From Oscillospiraceae bacterium (GTDB lineage: Bacteria > Bacillota > Clostridia > Oscillospirales > Ethanoligenentaceae): 5,553 nucleotides of DNA. The DNA is taken from NCBI GenBank assembly GCA_003518885.1, contig DOXU01000043.1, forward strand, positions 1-5,553, given 5' to 3'. The notes beneath the pieces were generated by a model. That model searched no databases. It was not told where the DNA came from and saw only the letters and a program-made list of their open reading frames with translations. Position numbers and translations under genes: made by a program. Shown in pieces: positions 1 through 5,553 of this stretch (position 1 is the stretch's first letter; every line of letters starts with the position of its first letter).

Positions 1-54
1 CTTTGTGTGAAATTAGCCTCTGTAGAAAAACTTCTTGCACACGCTGGTGCATAA
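1..54 (+). CDS. Possible C-terminal tail of a convergent gene (partial, unidentified)
   Basis: Plus-strand frame 1 is open from the window edge to a TAA at 52-54 and would encode 17 residues, LCVKLASVEKLLAHAGA. The mixture of K, E, A and L looks helix-like and protein-like. It lies 44 bases before the hairpin at 99-140, which also carries a T-rich tract on its plus-strand side, as expected if two convergent genes share a terminator. The support is weak, because 18 codons can be open by chance. The minus strand is also open here, from an ATG at 50-52 to the edge, though with no nearby ribosome binding site. The family cannot be named. Confidence 0.25.
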   Translation, partial: LCVKLASVEKLLAHAGA

Positions 55-94
55 TACAGAGATAAATTTAGTATTGACTCCCCCTTTTATTTTT

Positions 95-140
95 AATAAA
101 AACCCCATTGCCTATCTTTACGGATAAGCAATGGGGTTTT
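95..140 (-). terminator. Rho-independent terminator of leuS, possibly bidirectional
   Basis: Arms 99-111 and 128-140 are perfectly complementary (AAAACCCCATTGC against GCAATGGGGTTTT). The stem continues through 113-116/123-126 around a six-base loop at 117-122. The one imperfect position, 112/127, is a C-A mismatch on the plus strand but a G-U pair in minus-strand RNA, giving a continuous 18-pair stem in the leuS direction. It is followed by UUUUUAUU (102-95). The stem begins 25 bases after the leuS stop. A T-rich run also follows the stem on the plus strand (137-146), so it could stop transcription from the other side too. Confidence 0.9.
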
Positions 141-144
141 CTTA

Positions 145-176
145 TTGCAAAATAATGAAATTCGATTATTTCGCAA
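145..176 (-). other. AT-rich hairpin spanning the leuS stop codon
   Basis: Bases 145-156 (TTGCAAAATAAT) and 165-176 (ATTATTTCGCAA) form a 12-base inverted repeat around an eight-base loop (157-164). The single mismatch at 149/172 becomes a G-U pair in minus-strand RNA, so the stem is fully paired on the leuS transcript. It covers the last three leuS codons and the TAA (166-168) and lies just ahead of the terminator hairpin. It has no U-tract of its own. A role in protecting the 3' end or helping termination is inference; the repeat is seen directly. Confidence 0.5.
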
Positions 177-2568
177 CAATATTAATCAGTCGTCCTTTAA
201 CATAAATGACTTTTACAATTTTCTTGTCTTTTAACTGGTCCTGCACGCGCTTCAATTCCATAGCCGCTGCCTGCACAGCTTCCTGGCTTGCATCTGCATC
301 CATTTCGACTGTTCCACGCAGCTTACCACACACTTGAACAGCCATCTGCACACGAGCATCCACACATTTAGCTTCCTCATAAGTAGGCCAGCTTTGCTCA
401 TGCAAATAACCCTTCTGCTTTGTTGCACACCAAAGTTCTTCTGTAATATGGGGCGCGAACGGATTTAAGAGCACCAAGAAGGTACGCCATTCGCCATATG
501 TTACCCCTTTTTTCACGAGAGCATTCAATAACGTCATCAATGTAGCAATGGCTGTGTTATATTTCATTGCTTCAATATCATTCGTGACTTTCTTGATGGT
601 TTTGTGCATTGAACTTTCAAATTCAGGACGATATGTATCCCCCGTCAAAAGTCGTTCTTGTAAAGCCCAAACCCTATCCAAAAAGCGTTTACTACCACGA
701 ATACCTTGGTCAGACCATGGTGCGGCCTTTTCAAAGTCACCAATAAACATTTCATAGACGCGAAGGGTATCCGCTCCATATTGCTTAACCATCTCATCAG
801 GGTTAACCACATTACCACGGGATTTGGACATTTTCTCATTGTTGTCCCCCAAAATCATCCCATGACTTGTTCGCTTTTGATAAGGCTCTGCAGTTGGCAC
901 AACACCAATATCATACAATGCTTTATGCCAAAAACGGGAATACAACAAATGCAAAGTAGTATGCTCCATACCACCATTATACCAATCCACCGGCATCCAA
1001 TATTTCAGTGCCTCAGGTGACGCCAATTCTTTATCATTATGTGGATCCGTATACCGCAAGAAATACCAGGATGAACCTGCCCATTGTGGCATCGTATCCG
1101 TCTCCCGCTTAGCTGGGCCACCGCAATGCGGGCAAGTGGTATTGACCCAATCTGTCATGGCCGCAAGAGGAGACTCTCCTGTGTCTGTTGGCTCATAAGA
1201 CTGCACCTCTGGCAGCCGAATCGGCAATTGATCCTCTGGTACAGGCACCTGTCCACATTTATCACAATGAACAATAGGAATGGGTTCACCCCAATACCGT
1301 TGACGAGAAAAAATCCAATCACGCAATTTATAATTTACCTTGGCTTGTCCGATTTTTTTCTCTTCTAGCCAAGAAATCATTTTTTCTTTTGCCTTTTCTA
1401 CTGCTAATCCATTCAAAAATCCTGAATTGATTAAGGTACCGCTAGCACAATCTGTGAAAGCTTCTTTCTCCACATTTCCACCAGCAACAACCTCTGTAAT
1501 CGGCAGATGAAACACCTTGGCAAATGCAAAGTCACGCTCATCGTGTGCGGGAACAGCCATAATGGCACCTGTACCATAAGTGACCAACACATAATCAGAA
1601 AGAAAAATAGGAATTTCTTTTCCCGTTGCAGGATTAACGGCACGCACTCCTTTAATCTCTACACCAGTTTTATCCTTCTGTACCTCTGTGCGTTCAAAGT
1701 CCGATTTGCGCGCCGCCTCATCCTGATAAGCCTTTACTTCATCCAGGTTTTTGATACGCGTTTCCCATTTCTTCAAAATAGGATGCTCCGGCGCCAAGAC
1801 CATATAAGTTGCCCCGAAAAGTGTATCTGGCCTGGTCGTGTAAATAGTCAGCTCGTCTCCTGCAGTAGTGGAAAAACGAACCTCTGCGCCGGTAGAACGT
1901 CCAATCCAATTTCTTTGCTGGACCTTCACACGATCAATATAATCTACATTGTCCAGATCATCAATCAGGCGCTGTGCATATGCTGTGATTTTCAACATCC
2001 ACTGACTTTTTACACGATAAGTAACCGGGCTTCCACACCGCTCACAAGCACCATTGATAACCTCTTCATTTGCCAATACACATTTACAAGAAGGGCACCA
2101 ATTCACACGCATCTCTTTTTTATAAGCGAGCCCTTTTTTGAACAATTGCAGAAAAATCCACTGTGTCCATTTGTAATAAGCTGGATCTGTGGTGTTGATC
2201 TCACGGGACCAATCAAATGAAAGACCAAGCGATTGCAACTGCGCTTTAAAATGTGCCACGTTATTCTTTGTGACAATTTCGGGATGAATGTGATTTTTAA
2301 TGGCGAAATTTTCAGTTGGCAAGCCAAAAGCATCCCATCCCATTGGATAAAGCACATTATAGCCTTCCAGTCTTCTTTTACGTGCAACAATATCCAAAGC
2401 CGTATAAGAACGGGGATGACCGACATGCAGCCCTTGTCCAGACGGATAAGGGAACTCTACTAACGCGTAGAATTTTGGAAGAGAATAATCATTTTTGGCG
2501 TGAAAAATGCCGGATTCTTCCCAAATCTGCTGCCACTTTTTCTCAATCGCGGCAAAATCGTAATGCAA
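166..2568 (-). CDS. leuS: Leucine--tRNA ligase (LeuRS)
   Basis: This cytoplasmic class Ia aminoacyl-tRNA synthetase charges tRNA-Leu with leucine using ATP. The 800-residue length is normal for the family. The HIGH signature is HVGH (48-51) inside [12 protein letters not shown], and KMSKS is at 579-583. A four-cysteine zinc site is visible (C158, C161, C175, C178), with a second possible one (C435, C438, C479, C482). The CP1 editing domain carries TTRPDT (244-249) and [15 protein letters not shown] (332-346). [14 protein letters not shown] (418-431), the anticodon-binding helices and the C-terminal domain (from about 735) follow. The start is TTG at 2566-2568, since the N-terminus [13 protein letters not shown] fits the family and GAGGG (2580-2576) sits seven bases upstream. 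It begins three bases after the rsfS stop, so the two are cotranscribed and probably translationally coupled. No T-box leader is present directly upstream. Confidence 0.98.
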   Translation of the reverse strand: MHYDFAAIEKKWQQIWEESGIFHAKNDYSLPKFYALVEFPYPSGQGLHVGHPRSYTALDIVARKRRLEGYNVLYPMGWDAFGLPTENFAIKNHIHPEIVTKNNVAHFKAQLQSLGLSFDWSREINTTDPAYYKWTQWIFLQLFKKGLAYKKEMRVNWCPSCKCVLANEEVINGACERCGSPVTYRVKSQWMLKITAYAQRLIDDLDNVDYIDRVKVQQRNWIGRSTGAEVRFSTTAGDELTIYTTRPDTLFGATYMVLAPEHPILKKWETRIKNLDEVKAYQDEAARKSDFERTEVQKDKTGVEIKGVRAVNPATGKEIPIFLSDYVLVTYGTGAIMAVPAHDERDFAFAKVFHLPITEVVAGGNVEKEAFTDCASGTLINSGFLNGLAVEKAKEKMISWLEEKKIGQAKVNYKLRDWIFSRQRYWGEPIPIVHCDKCGQVPVPEDQLPIRLPEVQSYEPTDTGESPLAAMTDWVNTTCPHCGGPAKRETDTMPQWAGSSWYFLRYTDPHNDKELASPEALKYWMPVDWYNGGMEHTTLHLLYSRFWHKALYDIGVVPTAEPYQKRTSHGMILGDNNEKMSKSRGNVVNPDEMVKQYGADTLRVYEMFIGDFEKAAPWSDQGIRGSKRFLDRVWALQERLLTGDTYRPEFESSMHKTIKKVTNDIEAMKYNTAIATLMTLLNALVKKGVTYGEWRTFLVLLNPFAPHITEELWCATKQKGYLHEQSWPTYEEAKCVDARVQMAVQVCGKLRGTVEMDADASQEAVQAAAMELKRVQDQLKDKKIVKVIYVKGRLINIVAK

Positions 2569-2571
2569 GGT

Positions 2572-2934
2572 TCAGCCCTCTTTCTTTATCATTTGTTGAA
2601 TATCAATCCGTTCGCCATCTGCCCAAAGATGCTCCAGATTATAAAACTCACGCGTTTGTTTATGAAAGATGTGAACAACCAGCCCACCATAATCCAAAAC
2701 AATCCAGGTAGCTCCTCGACCACCTTCTACACGCAACGGTTCAATTCCTGCCTGCGTAAATTGGTACTCTACCTCATCAGCAAGTGATTTAACCTGTGTT
2801 GTACTATTCCCGGAAGCCAAAAGAAAATAATCCGCAATGATGCTAATATTACCAATGCCGATTGCTGTAAGATCCTCCGCTTTACGACTGCTCAATGCCT
2901 CTACCGCTTTTTCTAATAATTGTTTTGAGGTCAG
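2572..2934 (-). CDS. rsfS: Ribosomal silencing factor RsfS, apparent CTG start
   Basis: RsfS (Iojap/RsfA/YbeB family) binds ribosomal protein uL14 on the 50S subunit and blocks joining to 30S, lowering translation when nutrients are short. The core motifs are present: ADYFLLASGNS (34-44), a GGRGATWIVLDYGG segment (71-84), VHIF (87-90) and REFYNLEHLW (95-104). The protein is 120 residues if it begins at CTG 2932-2934, giving TSKQLLEKAVEALSSRKAED after Met, which matches the usual RsfS N-terminus. GGAGG (2947-2943) lies eight bases before that CTG. The only other in-frame NTG, TTG at 2893-2895, would remove the conserved first helix and has a GAGG only two bases away. No in-frame ATG or GTG exists between the putative promoter and the conserved core. 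It is first in a two-gene unit with leuS. Identity is near certain; the start is likely but unproven. Confidence 0.95.
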   Translation of the reverse strand: MTSKQLLEKAVEALSSRKAEDLTAIGIGNISIIADYFLLASGNSTTQVKSLADEVEYQFTQAGIEPLRVEGGRGATWIVLDYGGLVVHIFHKQTREFYNLEHLWADGERIDIQQMIKKEG

Positions 2935-2942
2935 TGTGACCG

Positions 2943-2949
2943 CCTCCCC
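2943..2949 (-). promoter_or_regulatory. Ribosome binding site that decides the rsfS CTG start
   Basis: On the minus strand the sequence GGGGAGG precedes CTG (2934-2932) by eight bases, the normal spacing. No ATG, GTG or TTG in the rsfS frame lies at a usable distance. The ATG at 2951-2949 overlaps this site and is in another frame, ending after six codons at TGA 2933-2931. Confidence 0.65.
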
Positions 2950-2959
2950 ATTTCTATTT

Positions 2960-2980
2960 CAAATATTGTATAATAGTTTC
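2960..2980 (-). promoter_or_regulatory. Putative promoter of rsfS-leuS (-10 region)
   Basis: Directly after the yqeK terminator the minus strand reads ACTATTATACAATATTT. It contains two overlapping -10-like hexamers, TATTAT (2975-2970) and TACAAT (2970-2965), each five of six to TATAAT. Transcription would start near 2957-2960, leaving a leader of about 25 bases before the rsfS start. No good -35 is seen at 16-18 bases: TGCAAA before TACAAT matches three of six. The need for a promoter between a strong terminator and an essential gene supports the call; the exact element is uncertain. Confidence 0.4.
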
Positions 2981-3002
2981 TACCCTTTTTGCATTATTCT
3001 GC

Positions 3003-3039
3003 AAAAAAGCGGCGCACGGGCAGCCTGCCTGTGCGCCGC
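3003..3039 (-). terminator. Rho-independent terminator after yqeK
   Basis: On the minus strand nine GC-rich pairs (GCGGCGCAC, 3039-3031, with GTGCGCCGC, 3017-3009) are followed by one A-C mismatch (3030/3018) and four more pairs (3029-3026 with 3022-3019) around a three-base loop. Six U residues follow immediately (3008-3003). The hairpin begins 12 bases after the yqeK stop codon. No T-tract follows on the plus strand, so it works only in the minus direction. It closes the ftsY-to-yqeK operon. Confidence 0.93.
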
Positions 3040-3051
3040 CGGCTGGCGAAC

Positions 3052-3633
3052 TCATTTTATTTCCATTAATTCATTCCGAGCTTCCACCGTTCCCAAATGC
3101 AATAAGGCACCCTTATCCAAAAGCTGCCTGATCGATATGGTCAGCATTTCCAGACAACCCGCATCAAGCGAGCGTTCTGTCGCAGCACGTACGGCATCCA
3201 CTCCCGGAAAATCTCTTTCTTTTGAGATACAGTCGGCAAGATAGATGATTTTACTTAAAAGTGGCAAACCTTTACGGGCAGTAGTATGCCACCGGACCGC
3301 ATCAATAACCGCCGCATCAGTTATACCATACTCATGTTCAAGCACGGCGGCGCCTGTAATAGCGTGCCATAGCTTGGGAGAAACGCGTTCGACATCATCA
3401 AGAAGTATACTATATTTTGCAATGGTTTGCAACTGTTCTTCAGCGCTCAACTCCTTGGTAATATCGTGAACCAAACCGGCAAATTCTGCCCGTTCAGGAT
3501 CTTGGTCGAACCGTTCAGCCAACTCTTTTGCCTTTGCTGATACATTCACTGAATGTGTAAAACGCTCTTCACTCAACCGATCCTGTAGTAAACTTCTAAA
3601 TGACTCTATTTTCGTTTTCATGTTTTCTTCCAT
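3052..3633 (-). CDS. yqeK: YqeK-type HD-domain Ap4A hydrolase
   Basis: This is a metal-dependent HD-domain phosphohydrolase of the YqeK family. Characterised members split diadenosine tetraphosphate symmetrically into two ADP, limiting this stress-linked dinucleotide. The metal ligands are all visible: H27 (in RFTHSVNV), H56-D57 (in GLVHDITKE), H90 (in LWHAITG), H116 (in AVRWHTT) and D134 (in IIYLADCIS). Length is 193 residues, normal for the family. No signal peptide or membrane segment is seen. It starts eight bases after the nadD stop, and nadD-yqeK is a widely conserved pair. The ATG at 3631-3633 has only a distant GGAAGGGG, while Met5 (ATG 3619-3621) has GGAAG five bases upstream, so the true N-terminus may be four residues shorter. 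It is the last gene before the terminator at 3003-3039. Confidence 0.93.
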   Translation of the reverse strand: MEENMKTKIESFRSLLQDRLSEERFTHSVNVSAKAKELAERFDQDPERAEFAGLVHDITKELSAEEQLQTIAKYSILLDDVERVSPKLWHAITGAAVLEHEYGITDAAVIDAVRWHTTARKGLPLLSKIIYLADCISKERDFPGVDAVRAATERSLDAGCLEMLTISIRQLLDKGALLHLGTVEARNELMEIK

Positions 3634-3641
3634 CTGCCTGC

Positions 3642-4259
3642 TCAGCCCCTTCCTTTCATACGATATAACCCATTTCTACGAATGTATTTTTGCACGCGAT
3701 TGGGCAAAAGAGTCTGCACATCCTCTCCACACGCTAGCGCTTTACGAATTCGTGTGGAGGAAACATCCAGTACGGGAATCTTCTCAATACAACAACGTGC
3801 CCCATATTTTTTCTTCAACATTTCTGCATGTTGTCGCAAGGGAAGCAGTTCTCCCTCATGCCGTGCCGCTGCACAAAGTGTAGCCGCACGCATAAGCCCG
3901 GGAAAATCATGCCATTCCTCTACTGTTAAAAACATATCGGCGCCCATTAAAAAATAGAACGAAGCCTGTGGATATTTCCTGGCTAATGCATGTAATGTGT
4001 CCACCGAATAACTTTTACCGCCCCGGCGAATCTCAATATCGGAAACCGCCATTTTTTCCATTCCATCAATTGCTAATTGGCACATTTTCAAACGATCCTG
4101 CGCCGAAAGCAAACCCATCGACGTTTTATGCGGAGGAACAAAAGTGGGCACAAGTAAAGTCAAATCTAATCGTAGCACATTTGCATAGGCCCGTGCCAAA
4201 TGTAAATGCCCATTGTGAATGGGATTAAATGTGCCACCAAAAACACCGATTCTTTTCAA
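3642..4259 (-). CDS. nadD: Nicotinate-nucleotide adenylyltransferase
   Basis: NadD joins nicotinate mononucleotide and ATP to form deamido-NAD, a step common to de novo and nicotinate-salvage NAD synthesis. Nucleotidyltransferase signatures are clear: GGTFNPIHNGH (8-18), PPHK (42-45), GKSYSVDTL (81-89), FLMGADMF (103-110) and the C-terminal VSSTRIRK (166-173). At 205 residues it has the usual length. The start is TTG at 4257-4259, because MKRIGVFGGTFNP is the family N-terminus and AGGAGG (4274-4269) lies nine bases upstream. The frame stays open for 30 further codons upstream, but these overlap yhbY and look unlike NadD. It begins 16 bases after the yhbY stop and ends eight bases before yqeK. 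A run of seven G residues fills most of the spacer after the ribosome binding site. Confidence 0.97.
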   Translation of the reverse strand: MKRIGVFGGTFNPIHNGHLHLARAYANVLRLDLTLLVPTFVPPHKTSMGLLSAQDRLKMCQLAIDGMEKMAVSDIEIRRGGKSYSVDTLHALARKYPQASFYFLMGADMFLTVEEWHDFPGLMRAATLCAAARHEGELLPLRQHAEMLKKKYGARCCIEKIPVLDVSSTRIRKALACGEDVQTLLPNRVQKYIRRNGLYRMKGRG

Positions 4260-4263
4260 GCTG

Positions 4264-4274
4264 CCCCCCCTCCT
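4264..4274 (-). promoter_or_regulatory. nadD ribosome binding site fused to a G7 tract
   Basis: The minus strand reads AGGAGG running into further G residues, with seven consecutive G in total at 4270-4264. The site sits nine bases before the TTG start (4259-4257) and fixes that start over the longer open frame. The yhbY stop TAA (4278-4276) is followed at once by an in-frame TAG (4275-4273) that overlaps the ribosome binding site. Confidence 0.8.
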
Positions 4275-4275
4275 A

Positions 4276-4563
4276 TTAGATCCGAATAACCGGATGTTTT
4301 GGATTGGGCTTATAGAGAATGAAACGCGTACCAATAACCTGCACGACATCAGCGCCCAGCTCTTCAGCTAAGATACCAGCAGCCTCTCTAGCTGTTACAT
4401 CTGCTGTTTCTAAAACGCGCAATTTAATCAATTCCCGTGAAAGCAACGCATCCGCCGTTTGTTTCTTCAAGTTATCGTTAATCCCTTGTTTTCCAATTTG
4501 AAACAGAGTCTCCGCCGTATTGGCCATTCCTCTTAATTTCGCCCTTTGTTTTGAACTGATCAT
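4276..4563 (-). CDS. yhbY: CRM-domain RNA-binding protein YhbY, ribosome assembly factor
   Basis: This small protein of 95 residues consists of a single CRM (YhbY) RNA-binding domain, a full-length match to the bacterial family. Relatives bind pre-50S ribosomal particles and are thought to help large-subunit assembly. Visible features are the basic N-terminus SSKQRAKLRGMA (3-14), the IGKQGIN loop (23-29) that corresponds to the family's GxxG-like motif, the ELIKLRV strand (44-50) and the closing QVIGTRFILYK (74-84). The start is ATG at 4561-4563 with GGAGG (4575-4571) seven bases upstream. It lies 20 bases after rdgB and 16 before nadD. A yhbY-nadD-yqeK order, often with obg and proBA nearby, is familiar in Bacillota; here rdgB and ftsY precede it. 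Confidence 0.95.
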   Translation of the reverse strand: MISSKQRAKLRGMANTAETLFQIGKQGINDNLKKQTADALLSRELIKLRVLETADVTAREAAGILAEELGADVVQVIGTRFILYKPNPKHPVIRI

Positions 4564-4583
4564 TCAATATCCTCCGTCTGATT

Positions 4584-5177
4584 TCACTTTTTCATTTTTA
4601 TTAAATCGGTTGCAAATGCGCGCATCGACTTTCCTCTATGACTAACAGCATCTTTTTCGCTGGCCGAAAGATTGGCAAATGTCTTTCCCGTGGATTTTTC
4701 AACAAAAATTGGATCGTAACCGAAACCATCTACCCCATCTTGGGCGAAAGCGATTGTTCCCTCACATTCACCCCGCGCCACAATCTCGCGCCCGTCCGGA
4801 AAAATACAGCAAATTACCGAAACAAAATGGGCTGTTCTTTTTCCCTCGGGAACCTCTCGTAAAGCGGATAACAACTTATTAATGCGATCACGATCGGTTG
4901 CATTTTTTTCTGCGTAACGTGCAGAGTAAATTCCCGGTGCGCCATCTAATGCATCAACGCAAAGGCCCGAATCATCTGCTATCACTGGCATATTCGTCGC
5001 ATCACAGACCGCTCTTGCTTTGATACGGGCATTTTCCTCAAAGGTATGCCCTGTCTCTTCAGGAGAACAATGAACATTTGCTTCTTTTTGTGACAAAACC
5101 TGATGGCCCAGTGGTGTCAAAATCCGAACAAATTCTTTTAATTTTCCCGGATTACCTGTCGCAGCTATAAATGTCAT
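4584..5177 (-). CDS. rdgB: dITP/XTP pyrophosphatase (RdgB/HAM1 family)
   Basis: This enzyme hydrolyses ITP, dITP and XTP to the monophosphate and pyrophosphate, keeping deaminated purines out of DNA and RNA. Family motifs occur in order: ATGNPGKLKEF (6-16) for phosphate binding, TFEENARIKA (45-54), ADDSGL (67-72) with the likely catalytic D69, PGIYSARYA (81-89), DGFGYDPIF (150-158) and SHRGKSM (179-185) for base recognition. The 197-residue length is normal and it has no export signal. It begins at ATG 5175-5177, three bases after the ftsY stop, with AGGTG (5190-5186) lying inside the end of ftsY, so translational coupling is likely. The gene is rdgB by homology to Escherichia coli; rph, a frequent neighbour of this gene in Bacillota, is not adjacent. 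Confidence 0.97.
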   Translation of the reverse strand: MTFIAATGNPGKLKEFVRILTPLGHQVLSQKEANVHCSPEETGHTFEENARIKARAVCDATNMPVIADDSGLCVDALDGAPGIYSARYAEKNATDRDRINKLLSALREVPEGKRTAHFVSVICCIFPDGREIVARGECEGTIAFAQDGVDGFGYDPIFVEKSTGKTFANLSASEKDAVSHRGKSMRAFATDLIKMKK

Positions 5178-5180
5178 GTT

Positions 5181-5553
5181 TCACTCACCTTTTATCTCTG
5201 TTTCTTCCTGAGCAAAAAGCGCGTCCACAAATGCCTTGGAATCAAATGGTTGCAAATCGTCAATCTGCTCTCCTACACCAATATATTTAACTGGAATCCC
5301 CAGCTCTTGTTTGATGGCCAAAACTACACCACCACGAGCGGTTCCATCTAATTTCGTCAAGACGATTCCTGTCAAACCAGCCGCCTCTTTAAATTGCTTT
5401 GCCTGGACAACCGCATTTTGTCCTGTTGTGGCATCAAGTACAAGCAGATTTTCCCGCGCCGAATCTGGCAGCTCTCTATCGATGACACGAGAAATTTTGC
5501 CCAGCTCATCCATCAAATTCTTCTTATTATGAAGCCGGCCCGCTGTATCACAA
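5181..5553 (-). CDS. ftsY: Signal recognition particle receptor FtsY, C-terminal part (partial)
   Basis: Only the last 123 codons are in the window; the gene continues past the right edge. FtsY is the SRP-receptor GTPase that docks ribosome-SRP complexes at the inner membrane so that nascent membrane proteins reach SecYEG. The visible part is the G-domain end: DTAGR (fragment residues 2-6, the G3 motif, 5549-5535), [13 protein letters not shown], the TKLDG G4 motif (66-70, 5357-5343), GTARGG, and the closing [16 protein letters not shown] segment. The pattern [16 protein letters not shown] and the [11 protein letters not shown] end favour FtsY over its paralogue Ffh, which would continue into a methionine-rich M domain. 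The short acidic end EETEIKGE stops at TGA 5183-5181. ATG and TTG codons near 5511-5516 are internal and are not starts. Confidence 0.97.
   Translation of the reverse strand, partial: CDTAGRLHNKKNLMDELGKISRVIDRELPDSARENLLVLDATTGQNAVVQAKQFKEAAGLTGIVLTKLDGTARGGVVLAIKQELGIPVKYIGVGEQIDDLQPFDSKAFVDALFAQEETEIKGE

Noticed and set aside
1..52. Minus-strand open frame from ATG 52-50 to the window edge, beginning MHQRVQEVFLQRL
   Set aside because: It has no ribosome binding site within reach (the nearest G-rich run is about 27 bases away) and only 17 codons are visible, so a gene start cannot be supported.
74..79. TTGACT, a -35-like hexamer on the plus strand
   Set aside because: No -10 hexamer follows at suitable spacing, and the sequence downstream is the terminator stem.
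1507..2220. Plus-strand open frame of 237 codons antisense to leuS
   Set aside because: It lies wholly inside the motif-rich leuS reading frame, its translation is rich in Cys, Phe, Ile and His without domain pattern, and no ribosome binding site or terminator accompanies it. It is a shadow frame.
2969..2974. Perfect TATAAT on the plus strand
   Set aside because: No -35 element sits at 16-18 bases upstream and no plus-strand gene follows. It is the complement of the AT-rich region assigned to the rsfS promoter.
2837..3244. Plus-strand frame of 135 codons spanning the rsfS-yqeK gap
   Set aside because: It crosses the 3' end of yqeK, the terminator and the start of rsfS in the wrong direction, and its translation shows no recognisable domain.
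4260..4349. A 30-codon N-terminal extension of nadD
   Set aside because: It overlaps yhbY, does not resemble the NadD family, and the AGGAGG at 4274-4269 points to TTG 4259-4257, where MKRIGVFGGTFNP begins.
1..5553. Search for a mobile element, CRISPR array, tRNA or rRNA gene, toxin-antitoxin pair or defence system
   Set aside because: The window is almost fully occupied by seven recognisable housekeeping genes with intact motifs. No direct-repeat array, transposase frame, tRNA-like cloverleaf or unexplained gene was seen by eye.

Overview
This window looks like ordinary chromosome from a Bacillota-type (low to moderate G+C Gram-positive lineage) bacterium. It is tightly packed with housekeeping genes, all on the minus strand. 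The evidence for the lineage is the set of YhbY, NadD, YqeK, RsfS and LeuS as neighbours, a YqeK-type HD-domain Ap4A hydrolase, strong GGAGG-type ribosome binding sites, and frequent non-ATG starts. Protein style hints at Negativicutes (Veillonella/Dialister/Megasphaera relatives), but that is a low-confidence impression that needs a database search.

Reading in the direction of transcription (high to low coordinates), the first block is ftsY (3' end only, 5181-5553), rdgB (4584-5177), yhbY (4276-4563), nadD (3642-4259) and yqeK (3052-3633). Gaps are 3 to 20 bases and each internal gene has its own ribosome binding site, so this reads as one operon. It ends at a strong GC-rich hairpin followed by six U residues (3003-3039).

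A 117-base gap (2935-3051) holds that terminator and an AT-rich stretch that probably carries a promoter. A second block follows: rsfS (2572-2934) and leuS (166-2568), separated by 3 bases. leuS ends in two consecutive hairpins, one over its stop codon (145-176) and a rho-independent terminator (95-140). Beyond it, bases 1-54 are too short to identify but are open on the plus strand up to a stop, possibly the tail of a convergent gene sharing the terminator.

The genes share a growth and translation theme. FtsY targets ribosomes to the membrane. YhbY binds pre-50S particles and RsfS silences the 50S subunit. LeuS charges tRNA-Leu. NadD makes the NAD precursor. RdgB and YqeK remove aberrant or alarmone-like nucleotides (ITP/XTP and Ap4A).

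I found no mobile element, CRISPR array, RNA gene, toxin-antitoxin pair or unknown system. The points most worth a second look are at the level of expression signals: rsfS appears to start at a rare CTG codon overlapping the stop of a tiny upstream reading frame, nadD and leuS start at TTG, and the nadD ribosome binding site runs into a seven-G tract.
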